Shown: piece after piece, positions 1-8,127 of the stretch
Layout of the letters: the number at the start of each line of letters is the position of its first letter
Position numbering within the stretch: the stretch's first letter is position 1
NCBI GenBank assembly: GCA_016795155.1
Contig: JAEUIE010000012.1
Span: 46,255-110,254 of the forward strand
Reading direction: 5' to 3'
DNA length: 64,000 bases
Origin: Planctomycetia bacterium
Lineage (GTDB): Bacteria; Planctomycetota; Planctomycetia; Gemmatales; HRBIN36
Program-made: the position numbers and the translations under genes
The notes under the pieces: generated by a model
What the model was told of the DNA's origin: nothing
Database searches by the model: none
What the model saw: the letters and a program-made list of their open reading frames with translations, nothing else

Positions 1-46
1 TTCACGTGATGTCATTTTCATTGTCTCTTGATCTCGTTTGCCTCAA

Positions 47-69
47 GCCCAAGGACTGCAGTCCGCGGG
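47..69. repeat. GGAC-TGCA-GTCC palindrome at the gene end
   Basis: An imperfect inverted repeat built around GGACTGCAGTCC with flanking CCC/GGG arms. It lies directly beyond the stop codon of the CPBP protease gene on the minus strand. Its core matches the terminator hairpin at 53941-53964, so the two belong to one dispersed family. There is no clear U-tract here, so termination is only a possibility. Confidence 0.4.
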
Positions 70-70
70 T

Positions 71-826
71 TTACATTCCCAGGCTGGCTTTACACAAATC
101 ATACCCACAGATCATGATACCCAGATCAGCACATAAGTGGGCCACCCAGGCGCCCCACAATGAACCGGTGTATTGGTAAATACAGCACCAGACAAACCCG
201 CCAAAACCAATGCAGAAGCTGAAGGCAATCACCAATATCAGACCCAGATCGCCCGGCAGATACGCGTACAGCACCAGAATATGATGCAGCATGAAACCAA
301 TGGAACTGATGATGGCAGCTTTCAACCAGGGCATGGTGAACCGAAGATGCCCGAAAATAAACCATCGCCAGTAATACTCTTCATAGGCTGAGTGCACTAT
401 CGTCAGGAAAATGGCCAGAAACAGGAATGTGGTAGCTGAATCAACCCCAGCATCATCCAGTTTCTTCTGTACAAGCATTGCAGTTTCCGACATGATCGGC
501 ATATGCTTGAGCCAGAGAAAATAGAGCAGCAGCATGGCGGTTAGTGTCAATAAGCCGAAATCCAGCCCGAGTTTCCAGGAAAGTTGCCGCCTTGGTTTAG
601 GCAAGCCGTTAACTTCATAAGTATTGGCCCGCATGGCTCGATGCCGTCGGTACAAATACCAGACAACAGGCAGCAGGCCGAGCACGACTTTGGAACTGCC
701 ATAAAGTACGCGTGTGAACATTCCCTGCCCGGCCAACACATAAAAGTAAAGCCAGGTCATCAGCGTTGGTGCCAAAAGGGCAACGCCAATCACCAAGCCA
801 TCAGATTTCCAGGAAAAGGAACGCAT
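71..826 (-). CDS. CPBP family intramembrane metalloprotease
   Basis: This 251-residue protein is predicted to span the membrane about six times. It carries the CPBP (Abi/CAAX protease-like) motifs: EEYYWR at 149-154, giving the EExxxR signature, a FxxxH at 178-182, and HLCAD at 230-234, where the last residue is Asp rather than the more usual Asn. Family members are metal-dependent membrane proteases, some of which process prenylated proteins or act in bacteriocin immunity; the substrate here is unknown. The gene stands alone, divergent from the PEP-CTERM gene downstream. The start at 826 is the first Met of the hydrophobic reading frame. The family call is firm; the physiological role is not. 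Confidence 0.8.
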   Translation of the reverse strand: MRSFSWKSDGLVIGVALLAPTLMTWLYFYVLAGQGMFTRVLYGSSKVVLGLLPVVWYLYRRHRAMRANTYEVNGLPKPRRQLSWKLGLDFGLLTLTAMLLLYFLWLKHMPIMSETAMLVQKKLDDAGVDSATTFLFLAIFLTIVHSAYEEYYWRWFIFGHLRFTMPWLKAAIISSIGFMLHHILVLYAYLPGDLGLILVIAFSFCIGFGGFVWCCIYQYTGSLWGAWVAHLCADLGIMICGYDLCKASLGM

Positions 827-1028
827 ACGGTATCTGCAATCAATTGATACTCTTTCACAATACAGAAATGTCAGGGCAGGGCATGTAACACTCGATCAAC
901 AATGCAAAGCTAATGTAGTAATGTTAATTGAGGTAAGGTCCACGTTTTGTGATTTGACATCATGACGGAGTGACCTATGTTCCATTAGCTTGTATTTTTT
1001 GATTTGCACCACACTCGGCAGATTGATA

Positions 1029-1874
1029 ATGAAGTTTTTACTTTGTGGTCTGTTGTTACTGACAGCAGGTATTTCGTACAGTTTTGCTCAAGCCATCGTG
1101 GTTTTTTCCTTTGCCGGCCGAAACTGGGCACCCAATGGTACGCTCAGTGAGTCATTTAACAATGTTGGTGGAGGGACCATCAACTTTAATGTGACTGGAT
1201 CTACAGGCAGCATGATTGATTTTAGTGGTGGCCCAACGCCCGACATATTCACTGATACATTTGGTGGCTTAGGTGTGAACAACAGCGCGCTGGTACTTGC
1301 AATGAACCAGGGCAGTAGTGCCAACACGGTTACTACAAGTATTACTTTCAGCCATTCCAATGGTGTTCGAAATGTGAATTTTTCTGTCTTCGATATTGAT
1401 CGGGGCAATACCACGGGCTCAAACTACCAGGATCAAATCACGGTTCGTGCATACCGGTTTGGTAATCTCATCAATTCCAGCCTGGTTACCGTACCCTCAC
1501 ACGGCTCATCCAACTCGGTTGCAGGTAACGTGGTAACTGGCAACCTCTCGGTAAACGATACCGGCACAGGCAGCGGTCTCGGCAACGCAACTTTCCAGAT
1601 TGAATCTTCCACTGTAATTGATCGTATCGACATCATTTATGGCAACGGCCCACTGGCTCCCAGCAATCCGACCCAGCAGTGGATCATGCTCAGTGACATC
1701 ACGTTTACGGTTGCCATCCCTGAACCTTCTACCTGGTTCCTTCTGATCGGCACGCCATTGTGTTTGGGATCGATATGGTTTCTACGCTATCGAAATAAGC
1801 TTGAAGCAGATAACCAACAAGCTGCTGAAGCGAAACCAGAAGATGCAATGCCAGTTTCCAGTTGCAAGATCTAA
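1029..1874 (+). CDS. PEP-CTERM sorting domain protein
   Basis: The product is a secreted, Ser/Thr/Asn/Gly-rich beta protein. The ATG at 1029 gives a classic signal peptide (MKFLLCGLLLLTAGISYSFA); an upstream in-frame ATG at 990 would add 13 residues before it and is less likely. The C-terminus has the PEP-CTERM arrangement: IPEPSTW, a hydrophobic helix, then a basic cluster (RYRNK). A longer than usual tail of about 30 residues follows the basic cluster. Such proteins are recognised by an exosortase and go to the cell surface or matrix. No exosortase gene lies in this window. The central part, around 30-240, resembles no enzyme I recognise and has no catalytic motif. Confidence 0.75.
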   Translation: MKFLLCGLLLLTAGISYSFAQAIVVFSFAGRNWAPNGTLSESFNNVGGGTINFNVTGSTGSMIDFSGGPTPDIFTDTFGGLGVNNSALVLAMNQGSSANTVTTSITFSHSNGVRNVNFSVFDIDRGNTTGSNYQDQITVRAYRFGNLINSSLVTVPSHGSSNSVAGNVVTGNLSVNDTGTGSGLGNATFQIESSTVIDRIDIIYGNGPLAPSNPTQQWIMLSDITFTVAIPEPSTWFLLIGTPLCLGSIWFLRYRNKLEADNQQAAEAKPEDAMPVSSCKI

Positions 1875-2138
1875 GAGTTTGTTTCGTTCTGAAGACTTGA
1901 ACTAAATTTGAATAATCCCAAACTCATTGCAACGATTGATTCGCATTTTTGTCATCATCTGAAGTGATGTTATGTGTGGAATCCTAAGAACCAACAAGAC
2001 AAATACATCCACTTCTCGGTTATAAATTACATTTTTTACGCTGTTTTCCTGCCGAAGTGATATGCATGCTGTAAAGCCACTGAGTATTCAGTTTTTCCAC
2101 AGCAAACAGAAACACGGAAGTTTACTGGAGTCACCGCG

Positions 2139-3098
2139 ATGAATCTCCTGGTTTTGGGACTATTAGTCTGCGTCGGTTATGGGGAATCTGAATCTCTGTT
2201 ACCGACAGATTCTATACCGCAGGCAAGCAACGGCAATATCACCTTTGCGCCCGATGCAAATCAACGCTTGTTTGATGGAGGGACTAACAGGCTGCCTTTC
2301 CAGAGTGATGGAGAATTTGAATCATTCATCGGACCTATCACTAACCCAATCCTGAGTAAGGATCCCCGTTCCAACACTTATCTGCGTGGCTTGTTTATCA
2401 ACAATCAATTCCCGGGTGACCATGCTCTGGGTGGTGGTAGTGCCCAGATTTATGCGATTCAGGCCAATGTAGCCTTGACCGAGAGACTGAGCATTATCGC
2501 TGATAAGGATGGATTGGCACGCGTTGATACCAGTGGTGGTATTCATGAAACAGGTTGGCTCAACCTGGCTGCTGGTTTGAAATACACCTTCTGGCGCGAT
2601 GTGGAGAATCAGACCCTGGGTGCCATCGGCTTCATGTACGAAATTCCCACAGGAGGCGCTAACGTTTTCCAGAATCACGGTTCTGGCGTGTTCACGGCCT
2701 TCTTGACTGGTGGTCAGCGCATTGGCGATTCGATCCATGTCCTCAATACGGTCGGCTGGCAGTTCCCTGTTGATAGCTTCTACAACAGTGGTTTCATCTA
2801 CAACAGCTTCCATATCGACAAAGCCATTAACGAATGGCTCTATCCGCTGATGGAAGTCAACTTGTACCACTACACCGGCAGTGGCCAATACCTCCCCGGC
2901 GTAGTGGGCGAAGGTGACGGTCTTCTCAATCTCGGCACTGCTGATGTCACCGGCAACACCATTGTCACGATGGCATTTGGCATGAAAGCCAAGATCAACT
3001 GCAACCTGGAATGCGGTGCTGCTTATGAGTTCCCGATCAGTGACCGCAAAGACCTGCTCGAAAACCGCATCGTAACGGAACTCATCCTGCGCTACTAA
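2139..3098 (+). CDS. Probable outer-membrane beta-barrel protein
   Basis: The 319-residue protein starts with a short hydrophobic leader (MNLLVLGLLVCVGYG). It then shows alternating hydrophobic/polar segments typical of beta strands and ends in ILRY, with the terminal aromatic residue common in outer-membrane barrels. A region near 130-180 (GLKYTFWRD, FMYEIPTGG) resembles the transporter-like barrel proteins common in planctomycetes. The GGAG at 2128-2131 ahead of the ATG supports the start. No enzymatic motif is visible. The role could be a porin or a structural surface protein; the barrel assignment is an inference from strand pattern and C-terminal residue. Confidence 0.5.
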   Translation: MNLLVLGLLVCVGYGESESLLPTDSIPQASNGNITFAPDANQRLFDGGTNRLPFQSDGEFESFIGPITNPILSKDPRSNTYLRGLFINNQFPGDHALGGGSAQIYAIQANVALTERLSIIADKDGLARVDTSGGIHETGWLNLAAGLKYTFWRDVENQTLGAIGFMYEIPTGGANVFQNHGSGVFTAFLTGGQRIGDSIHVLNTVGWQFPVDSFYNSGFIYNSFHIDKAINEWLYPLMEVNLYHYTGSGQYLPGVVGEGDGLLNLGTADVTGNTIVTMAFGMKAKINCNLECGAAYEFPISDRKDLLENRIVTELILRY

Positions 3099-3127
3099 TA
3101 CGCACCATGTATCAGGATGAGGCATGC

Positions 3128-3163
3128 ATCAGGGTATGATCCTTCAGCGGCTCATACCCTGAT
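3128..3163. terminator. Hairpin between convergent genes, likely bidirectional terminator
   Basis: A perfect 12-bp inverted repeat (ATCAGGGTATGA / TCATACCCTGAT) with a 12-nt loop sits between the stops of the convergent genes ending at 3098 (+) and 3169 (-). The U-tract is weak on both sides (TGTCTTTAATTT on the plus strand). Position and stem quality support a terminator role for both genes. Confidence 0.6.
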
Positions 3164-3168
3164 TGTCT

Positions 3169-4167
3169 TTAATTTCCATCGCTTTCGCCCCATTCAAACT
3201 TCTGTGTGTAGATGATGTCGAATATTTCTTGAAGAGGTGCGTTGCTTCTTTCAGACAGCCCAATTTCATGAAGCAGCATCTGAGCTGTATGGCATGCCGA
3301 TTGGCCTGATGCATCACCGATGTGATAGACAAGTCGATGAATTCCTGACAAATGAGCAGCCAGCCATTGCAGGATGGTCATTACTGTGCGGTTACCTCCA
3401 TAAGCACCGCAACCCCAGAATCCGGTATGTATAACAATTTCATCTGGATTGTTTTTCCAGAACGATGCAGTTTTTGCAGCAGTGAATCCTGAGTAAGCGG
3501 TTTGCAGAATGAAACGAAGGTCCTGCATGGTGTAGCGTCCATAGCCGTGGCTGGGCGCTTCGATAGCCAGGATGTTAGTGATCGTAGGCGGATGAAGTAC
3601 GTGGGTGGCTAATCGAATCGCTTCATCGCTGGCCTGGGAAAATCGGTTGCCATACAAGCCTTCAGGTCGATACTGATCCTGGTTACGATCAATGGCGATC
3701 CCGCATCGCCTTTCCACATTCTGTACCAGGATGGGTGTAGGCTGGTTGTTTTCTACCGTGGCGGTTTCCAGGTTCAACGTAACCAGTGCTTCGCGTAGCG
3801 ACGCCAGAGCAGGATGCTCTGCCACCTGCATTTCATCCTGTGCCATCAGCCTGCTGCCATAAAAAGCAAAGACATCGGAATGAGCAAAGTTCAGATACCA
3901 GTCAACTATTCGATGGGCTGATGGTTCGTAGCCGAAGTAGTCCTCCCGTATTTCGATTAAGCAAAGTTGCCTGCCATCGAAATGCTCTGGCAGTGTGCAT
4001 GCAGGCCAGCGTGAAAAGACGAGCTCACCCTGATGCATGGAACCAGGCGGGCAGGCAATATCATACACCAGTTGCTTGCAGGGATGTTCAAACCGGGGAG
4101 GATGTTTATTTACCAGTTGCTGCGTGTTGAAAGTTTGTCGTTCGAGGGGCTGCAATTCGACTGCCAT
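3169..4167 (-). CDS. Divergent poly(ADP-ribose) glycohydrolase-like protein
   Basis: The C-terminal third carries the motif TGFWGCGAYGGN followed by LQWLAA, which strongly recalls the conserved (A)TGNWGCGAFGGD...LLAA block of PARG enzymes. Upstream, NFAHSDVFAFYG leads into AQDEMQV at 109-115, aligning with the PARG segment DFANxxIGGGVL...VQEEI. The catalytic second Glu (E112) is kept, but the GGG loop that contacts ADP-ribose reads FAF here. PARG hydrolyses ADP-ribose polymers from proteins. The altered loop may mean changed substrate, weak activity or binding only. GGAG stands seven nucleotides before the ATG at 4167. Its neighbours give no functional hint. Fold assignment is moderate; activity is open. 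Confidence 0.55.
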   Translation of the reverse strand: MAVELQPLERQTFNTQQLVNKHPPRFEHPCKQLVYDIACPPGSMHQGELVFSRWPACTLPEHFDGRQLCLIEIREDYFGYEPSAHRIVDWYLNFAHSDVFAFYGSRLMAQDEMQVAEHPALASLREALVTLNLETATVENNQPTPILVQNVERRCGIAIDRNQDQYRPEGLYGNRFSQASDEAIRLATHVLHPPTITNILAIEAPSHGYGRYTMQDLRFILQTAYSGFTAAKTASFWKNNPDEIVIHTGFWGCGAYGGNRTVMTILQWLAAHLSGIHRLVYHIGDASGQSACHTAQMLLHEIGLSERSNAPLQEIFDIIYTQKFEWGESDGN

Positions 4168-4302
4168 TGCGAAGCTCCAGACAGAATATTGGTTCTGCTT
4201 ACTGTGATCGATGCGTAGTCACCTGTCAACTGTCGGCAAAACATGGTGGAGATTGGTCTCCCTTCCGGTTAGGATGATGCGACATCAATGCAGGAACTTA
4301 CC

Positions 4303-6234
4303 ATGCTTTATCAGATCTTTATCTTGATCGGTCTGATCATTGTTACGGGGTTAACCGGGAACAAAGTGAAGGAATCGCCGCCGACCATTCATCTGTACCG
4401 TCATGCACGAACGGAGTATCAACTCCAAGGCCCGGTAGGCACGTATCTCACACGGATCAGCGAGAACTGGCTCAAGCTGGTGCCTGCCGCCAACCCTGCT
4501 ATTCTTGAAATGTTTCGCGACCGCGATCGTAAACCCCTGCGCCGAATGGAACCCTGGGCCGGAGAGTTTGCCGGGAAATACCTCACCGGAGCAGTGGAGG
4601 TCTATCGACTCACCCGTGATGAAGAATTGAAAAAAGTGCTGAGCAAATTCGTGGCTGAGTTAATCTCACTGCAGGGGCCAGATGGGTATCTCGGTCCCTG
4701 GCCCAAAGGTTCACATCTCACCGGTCATGCTCCCAACATGACCGACAAAGGCGGTCCGACCTGGGATGCTTGGGGACATTACCACATCATGCAGGGGTTG
4801 CTGCACTGGTATCTTGAAACGAATGATACCGCCGCGCTGCAGGCAGCCAGAAAAATCGGCATGCTATTTTGCGATAAATTCCTCGGCGAGAAGATGCCTC
4901 GCCTGGTGGATACAGGCAGCACCGAAATGAATCTCGCTCCGGTGGATGTCTTGTGTCAACTCTCTGTCTACTGCAAGGAAAAACGATTTCTAGATCTCGC
5001 AGAGCAGATCGTAAAGGAGTACGCTGCTCTCGATGGCGCCGGCAAACCGTTGGCAGGAGATTATCTGCAGTCAGCCCTCAACGGAAAAGAATTCTTTCAA
5101 TCCCCCAAGCCTCGTTGGGAAAGCCTGCATCCAATCATGGGCCTGGCACGGATGTACTACCTCACCAGTGACAACCAATATTACCGAGCTTATCAACACT
5201 GGTGGTGGAGTATCGTGAAACTCGACCGTCATAACAATGGCGGGTTCTCTTCAGGTGAACAGGCCCAGGGTAATCCGTACCACCGCGGTGCTATCGAAAC
5301 CTGTTGTACCATTGCCTGGCTGGCCATGAGTGTCGAAATGCTCAAGCTCACAGGCAATTCCATTGTGGCTGACGAACTGGAACTCTCGACACTCAATTCG
5401 GGCCTGGGAATGCATTCTCCCAGTGGCAGATGGTGTACCTACAACACACCGATGGATGGCGTGCGCAAAGCCAGCGCGCATGATATTGTCTTCCAGTCGC
5501 GGGAAGGTGCGCCAGAACTGAACTGCTGTAGTGTAAATAGCGCCCGCAGTTTGGGGCTGATCAGTGAGTGGGCGCTGCTTCACGGAGAGAATGGGGTGTA
5601 TCTGAACTGGTATGGACCATGCATCCTCAGTACGCCACTGTTACAGGATAACAAGCTGACGCTGACGCAAGAGACCGACTATCCTCGTGAAGGCAACGTG
5701 AACATCAAAGTGCAACTGAGCAAACCCGCAACATTTGAACTGTGGCTGCGTATTCCCCATTGGTCAAAAAACACCGTGGTCAAGGTGAATGGCGAAGCGG
5801 TCAAAAATGTTCGCCCCGGGGCCTACGCGAGCGTGGATCGTCTCTGGCAGACCGGCGATACCATCCAGATCGAGTTCGATTTCTCCCTGCACTACTGGGT
5901 GGGTGAAAAGGAATGCAAGGATACCGTCTCTATCTATCGCGGCCCCATCCTGCTCACGTATGATCGACGATTCAACGAGAGCATCGATCCACCCGATCTG
6001 CCCACACTGGACGCCGTCGGCCTGCAAGGCAAAATGGTTGATTGGAAAGGTCGAAGCCAACCGATTATGCTGCTCGAATTTCCCACGACTGATGGCAAAA
6101 AACTCAGGCTGTGCGACTTCGCCAGTGCCGGCAACGCTGGTTCGCCCTATCTGTCGTGGCTCAAAGTGAAGGGCGTCCAACCAGTTGAATTCTCTACACA
6201 GAATCCACTACGTTCAGGAGCGGAGCGACGTTAG
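4303..6234 (+). CDS. Secreted GH127 (DUF1680) family glycoside hydrolase
   Basis: The protein matches the beta-L-arabinofuranosidase family GH127: an alpha/alpha barrel core followed by beta-sandwich domains. Counting from the ATG at 4303, a metal/catalytic block IETCCT gives Glu332 and Cys334, and NCCS gives Cys408 and Cys409. These match the spacing of Glu338, Cys340, Cys417 and Cys418 of the characterised family member HypBA1, in which one Cys is the nucleophile and the cluster binds zinc. AGGA seven bases before 4303 favours this start over the in-frame ATG at 4288; it also yields a clean signal peptide (MLYQIFILIGLIIVTGLTG). The substrate probably is a plant or algal arabinofuranoside or related sugar. 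No other carbohydrate gene adjoins it. Confidence 0.8.
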   Translation: MLYQIFILIGLIIVTGLTGNKVKESPPTIHLYRHARTEYQLQGPVGTYLTRISENWLKLVPAANPAILEMFRDRDRKPLRRMEPWAGEFAGKYLTGAVEVYRLTRDEELKKVLSKFVAELISLQGPDGYLGPWPKGSHLTGHAPNMTDKGGPTWDAWGHYHIMQGLLHWYLETNDTAALQAARKIGMLFCDKFLGEKMPRLVDTGSTEMNLAPVDVLCQLSVYCKEKRFLDLAEQIVKEYAALDGAGKPLAGDYLQSALNGKEFFQSPKPRWESLHPIMGLARMYYLTSDNQYYRAYQHWWWSIVKLDRHNNGGFSSGEQAQGNPYHRGAIETCCTIAWLAMSVEMLKLTGNSIVADELELSTLNSGLGMHSPSGRWCTYNTPMDGVRKASAHDIVFQSREGAPELNCCSVNSARSLGLISEWALLHGENGVYLNWYGPCILSTPLLQDNKLTLTQETDYPREGNVNIKVQLSKPATFELWLRIPHWSKNTVVKVNGEAVKNVRPGAYASVDRLWQTGDTIQIEFDFSLHYWVGEKECKDTVSIYRGPILLTYDRRFNESIDPPDLPTLDAVGLQGKMVDWKGRSQPIMLLEFPTTDGKKLRLCDFASAGNAGSPYLSWLKVKGVQPVEFSTQNPLRSGAERR

Positions 6235-6328
6235 TCCGCCGGTACACCATGCGACAACCGATAACACACCGGCTTGTGCATAACTTTCCACACGCTACAC
6301 TGGTGGAACGCGTCTCACACAGTCCATT

Positions 6329-8038
6329 ATGAATACCAAACCACCACCTTTGAAAAAACCTCGCCTGCGCTGGTGGCGTTTGTTGGGTTGCCTGTTTCTC
6401 TCCCTGTTCCTTTGGTGGGGTGTCGGCCAATTGTTGGAACCCAGGCCGGTATGGTCGATTGATTCCAGAGAAGGAAAAAGTCTGCTACCACTTGTTGAAC
6501 AGGAGAATGGACATTACCTGCTTGCTGTCGAGGTATTTCACAAGGCAGGAACCTACAGCAGGAACCCGCTGGCACTGGTGGTTATTGATAAAAACTCAGG
6601 TAAAGTGTTGCATCGTCTGGATACAGGTGATTCAAGCTTACTGAAATACGATCAAATAAACTGCATTCCACGAATTCATGGTGATGTGATTTGGTGGCTT
6701 GCCATCACAGAGATTTTAAGTGGATTTGAGTATCGATTATGTGCCTGGAGGTACAAGAAAGAAAACATGGTGAGAACCGTGCATATCTGGCAGGATTCCA
6801 TTCTCCAGCAAATGCGGTTGCAATGGCCTGCCATGAGTAAGGTCATTGCGATTCACCATAAGCAAAATAGTCTGGAATCGAAAGTATGGAACCGCTTGAT
6901 GAATTCTTTACTCTCACTTTCCCTGGGCATGGAATGCAACGTCCTTTTTCCTGAAATACCACCGTTGTTTGAAACCTGGCAACTTCCTGAAACACCTGAT
7001 CACAAACTGCAGAGAATATGCCAATGGCCGGTGCCAGCTGATCGCATCGATGCAGCTTGGGAAATGTCAGAGGATGGCAATCGCCTGGTCGTGTTGGAGC
7101 CTCCAGGCAACTCAAGTTTGGCTCGGCAACGTGCCTTGGCTTCTGGAAAGGAGAAATTTCAAGGTAAGGAACTGTATGATTTGTATCGTTCTGAAGCCCG
7201 GGGAATGCAGGTTTATGATACCTCGTCGGGTCGATGCCTGCACCATTATCAGGATGAATATGTGCCCTACGTGTCGTGGGGCTGGCGTGGTTCCTATCTC
7301 ATTACTGGTGTTGTGAATACAAATCATATCACAGAAGAACTTACACTGACCGATCTGCTTCGCCGCGACATCGAGTGGATACCAACTCGAGTGGATTTAC
7401 TCAAACCGTTTCAGCGCTATGTGTATCGGATTAATGAGCAGTGCATTCAACCGGTGAAAATGACTACCGCCTTCCGGGATACGGGAGTGCAATTCGCTTT
7501 TGTTGGGAAGATTTTTCATGGATCGATAAGAACATGGAATTCAGGCATCTCCTATCTTTTAGGAATCGACGAGGATCATTTAAATCTGCTGCAACAACTA
7601 CATTTTTCTGAAAGCAACTCTTCGATTCGTTACACTTCATTTGCATGGTTGCCGGGTTGGCATGGACAATACATCACGAGCAGCACAAATTCCTGGCTGA
7701 AATATATCAGTTCTTGGAAATACAAATGGAAATGGTTCGAGCGATTGTATGATAAACTCGAAGAACAATCTTGGATCAAGCACTCTGTCACAACAGTTTG
7801 CGATGCTACTCGACAACAACCGTTCAGTTATGCTGTAGTAGCTACTGCGCCTCAATGTTTCTCGATGCTGTTCTTACACAAGTTTCGCATGCAGGATGTC
7901 AAGACTGTTCTCGGTAGTACACTTCATTCCTATGAATTGCCCATGCATATACATTCCCCCTGGTGGGCACGAGTTGCAGCACTGATCCCCTGGCTGTGGC
8001 TGATCTGGATACGCTTTCGGTCATCTCATCAAAAGTGA
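6329..8038 (+). CDS. Membrane-anchored protein of unknown function
   Basis: I do not recognise a named family. The 569-residue product has a basic N-terminus, a membrane segment near 16-35 (LLGCLFLSLFLWWGVGQLL), a long Trp-rich extracytoplasmic part, and a second membrane segment close to the C-terminus (ARVAALIPWLWLIWI). Phrases such as ALVVIDKNSGKVLHRLDTGD and GMQVYDTSSGRCLHHYQDE look like propeller blades, so a degenerate beta-propeller between two membrane anchors is plausible. The same two-anchor layout is seen in the protein at 20477-22051. It precedes the secreted WD40 gene by 90 bases on the same strand and could be co-transcribed. Confidence 0.6.
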   Translation: MNTKPPPLKKPRLRWWRLLGCLFLSLFLWWGVGQLLEPRPVWSIDSREGKSLLPLVEQENGHYLLAVEVFHKAGTYSRNPLALVVIDKNSGKVLHRLDTGDSSLLKYDQINCIPRIHGDVIWWLAITEILSGFEYRLCAWRYKKENMVRTVHIWQDSILQQMRLQWPAMSKVIAIHHKQNSLESKVWNRLMNSLLSLSLGMECNVLFPEIPPLFETWQLPETPDHKLQRICQWPVPADRIDAAWEMSEDGNRLVVLEPPGNSSLARQRALASGKEKFQGKELYDLYRSEARGMQVYDTSSGRCLHHYQDEYVPYVSWGWRGSYLITGVVNTNHITEELTLTDLLRRDIEWIPTRVDLLKPFQRYVYRINEQCIQPVKMTTAFRDTGVQFAFVGKIFHGSIRTWNSGISYLLGIDEDHLNLLQQLHFSESNSSIRYTSFAWLPGWHGQYITSSTNSWLKYISSWKYKWKWFERLYDKLEEQSWIKHSVTTVCDATRQQPFSYAVVATAPQCFSMLFLHKFRMQDVKTVLGSTLHSYELPMHIHSPWWARVAALIPWLWLIWIRFRSSHQK

Positions 8039-8127
8039 ACAAGTCAATTGCGTATATCATTTGACTTCTCGCTGACTACCTGACAAACTGATACGCTGCC
8101 TGTTTCCCAACTACGGAGCGTCGGGTA

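Noticed and set aside
2322..3125. A 267-codon open frame on the minus strand
   Set aside because: It is antisense to the barrel-like protein at 2139-3098, which has a signal sequence and ribosome site; the antisense product looks random.
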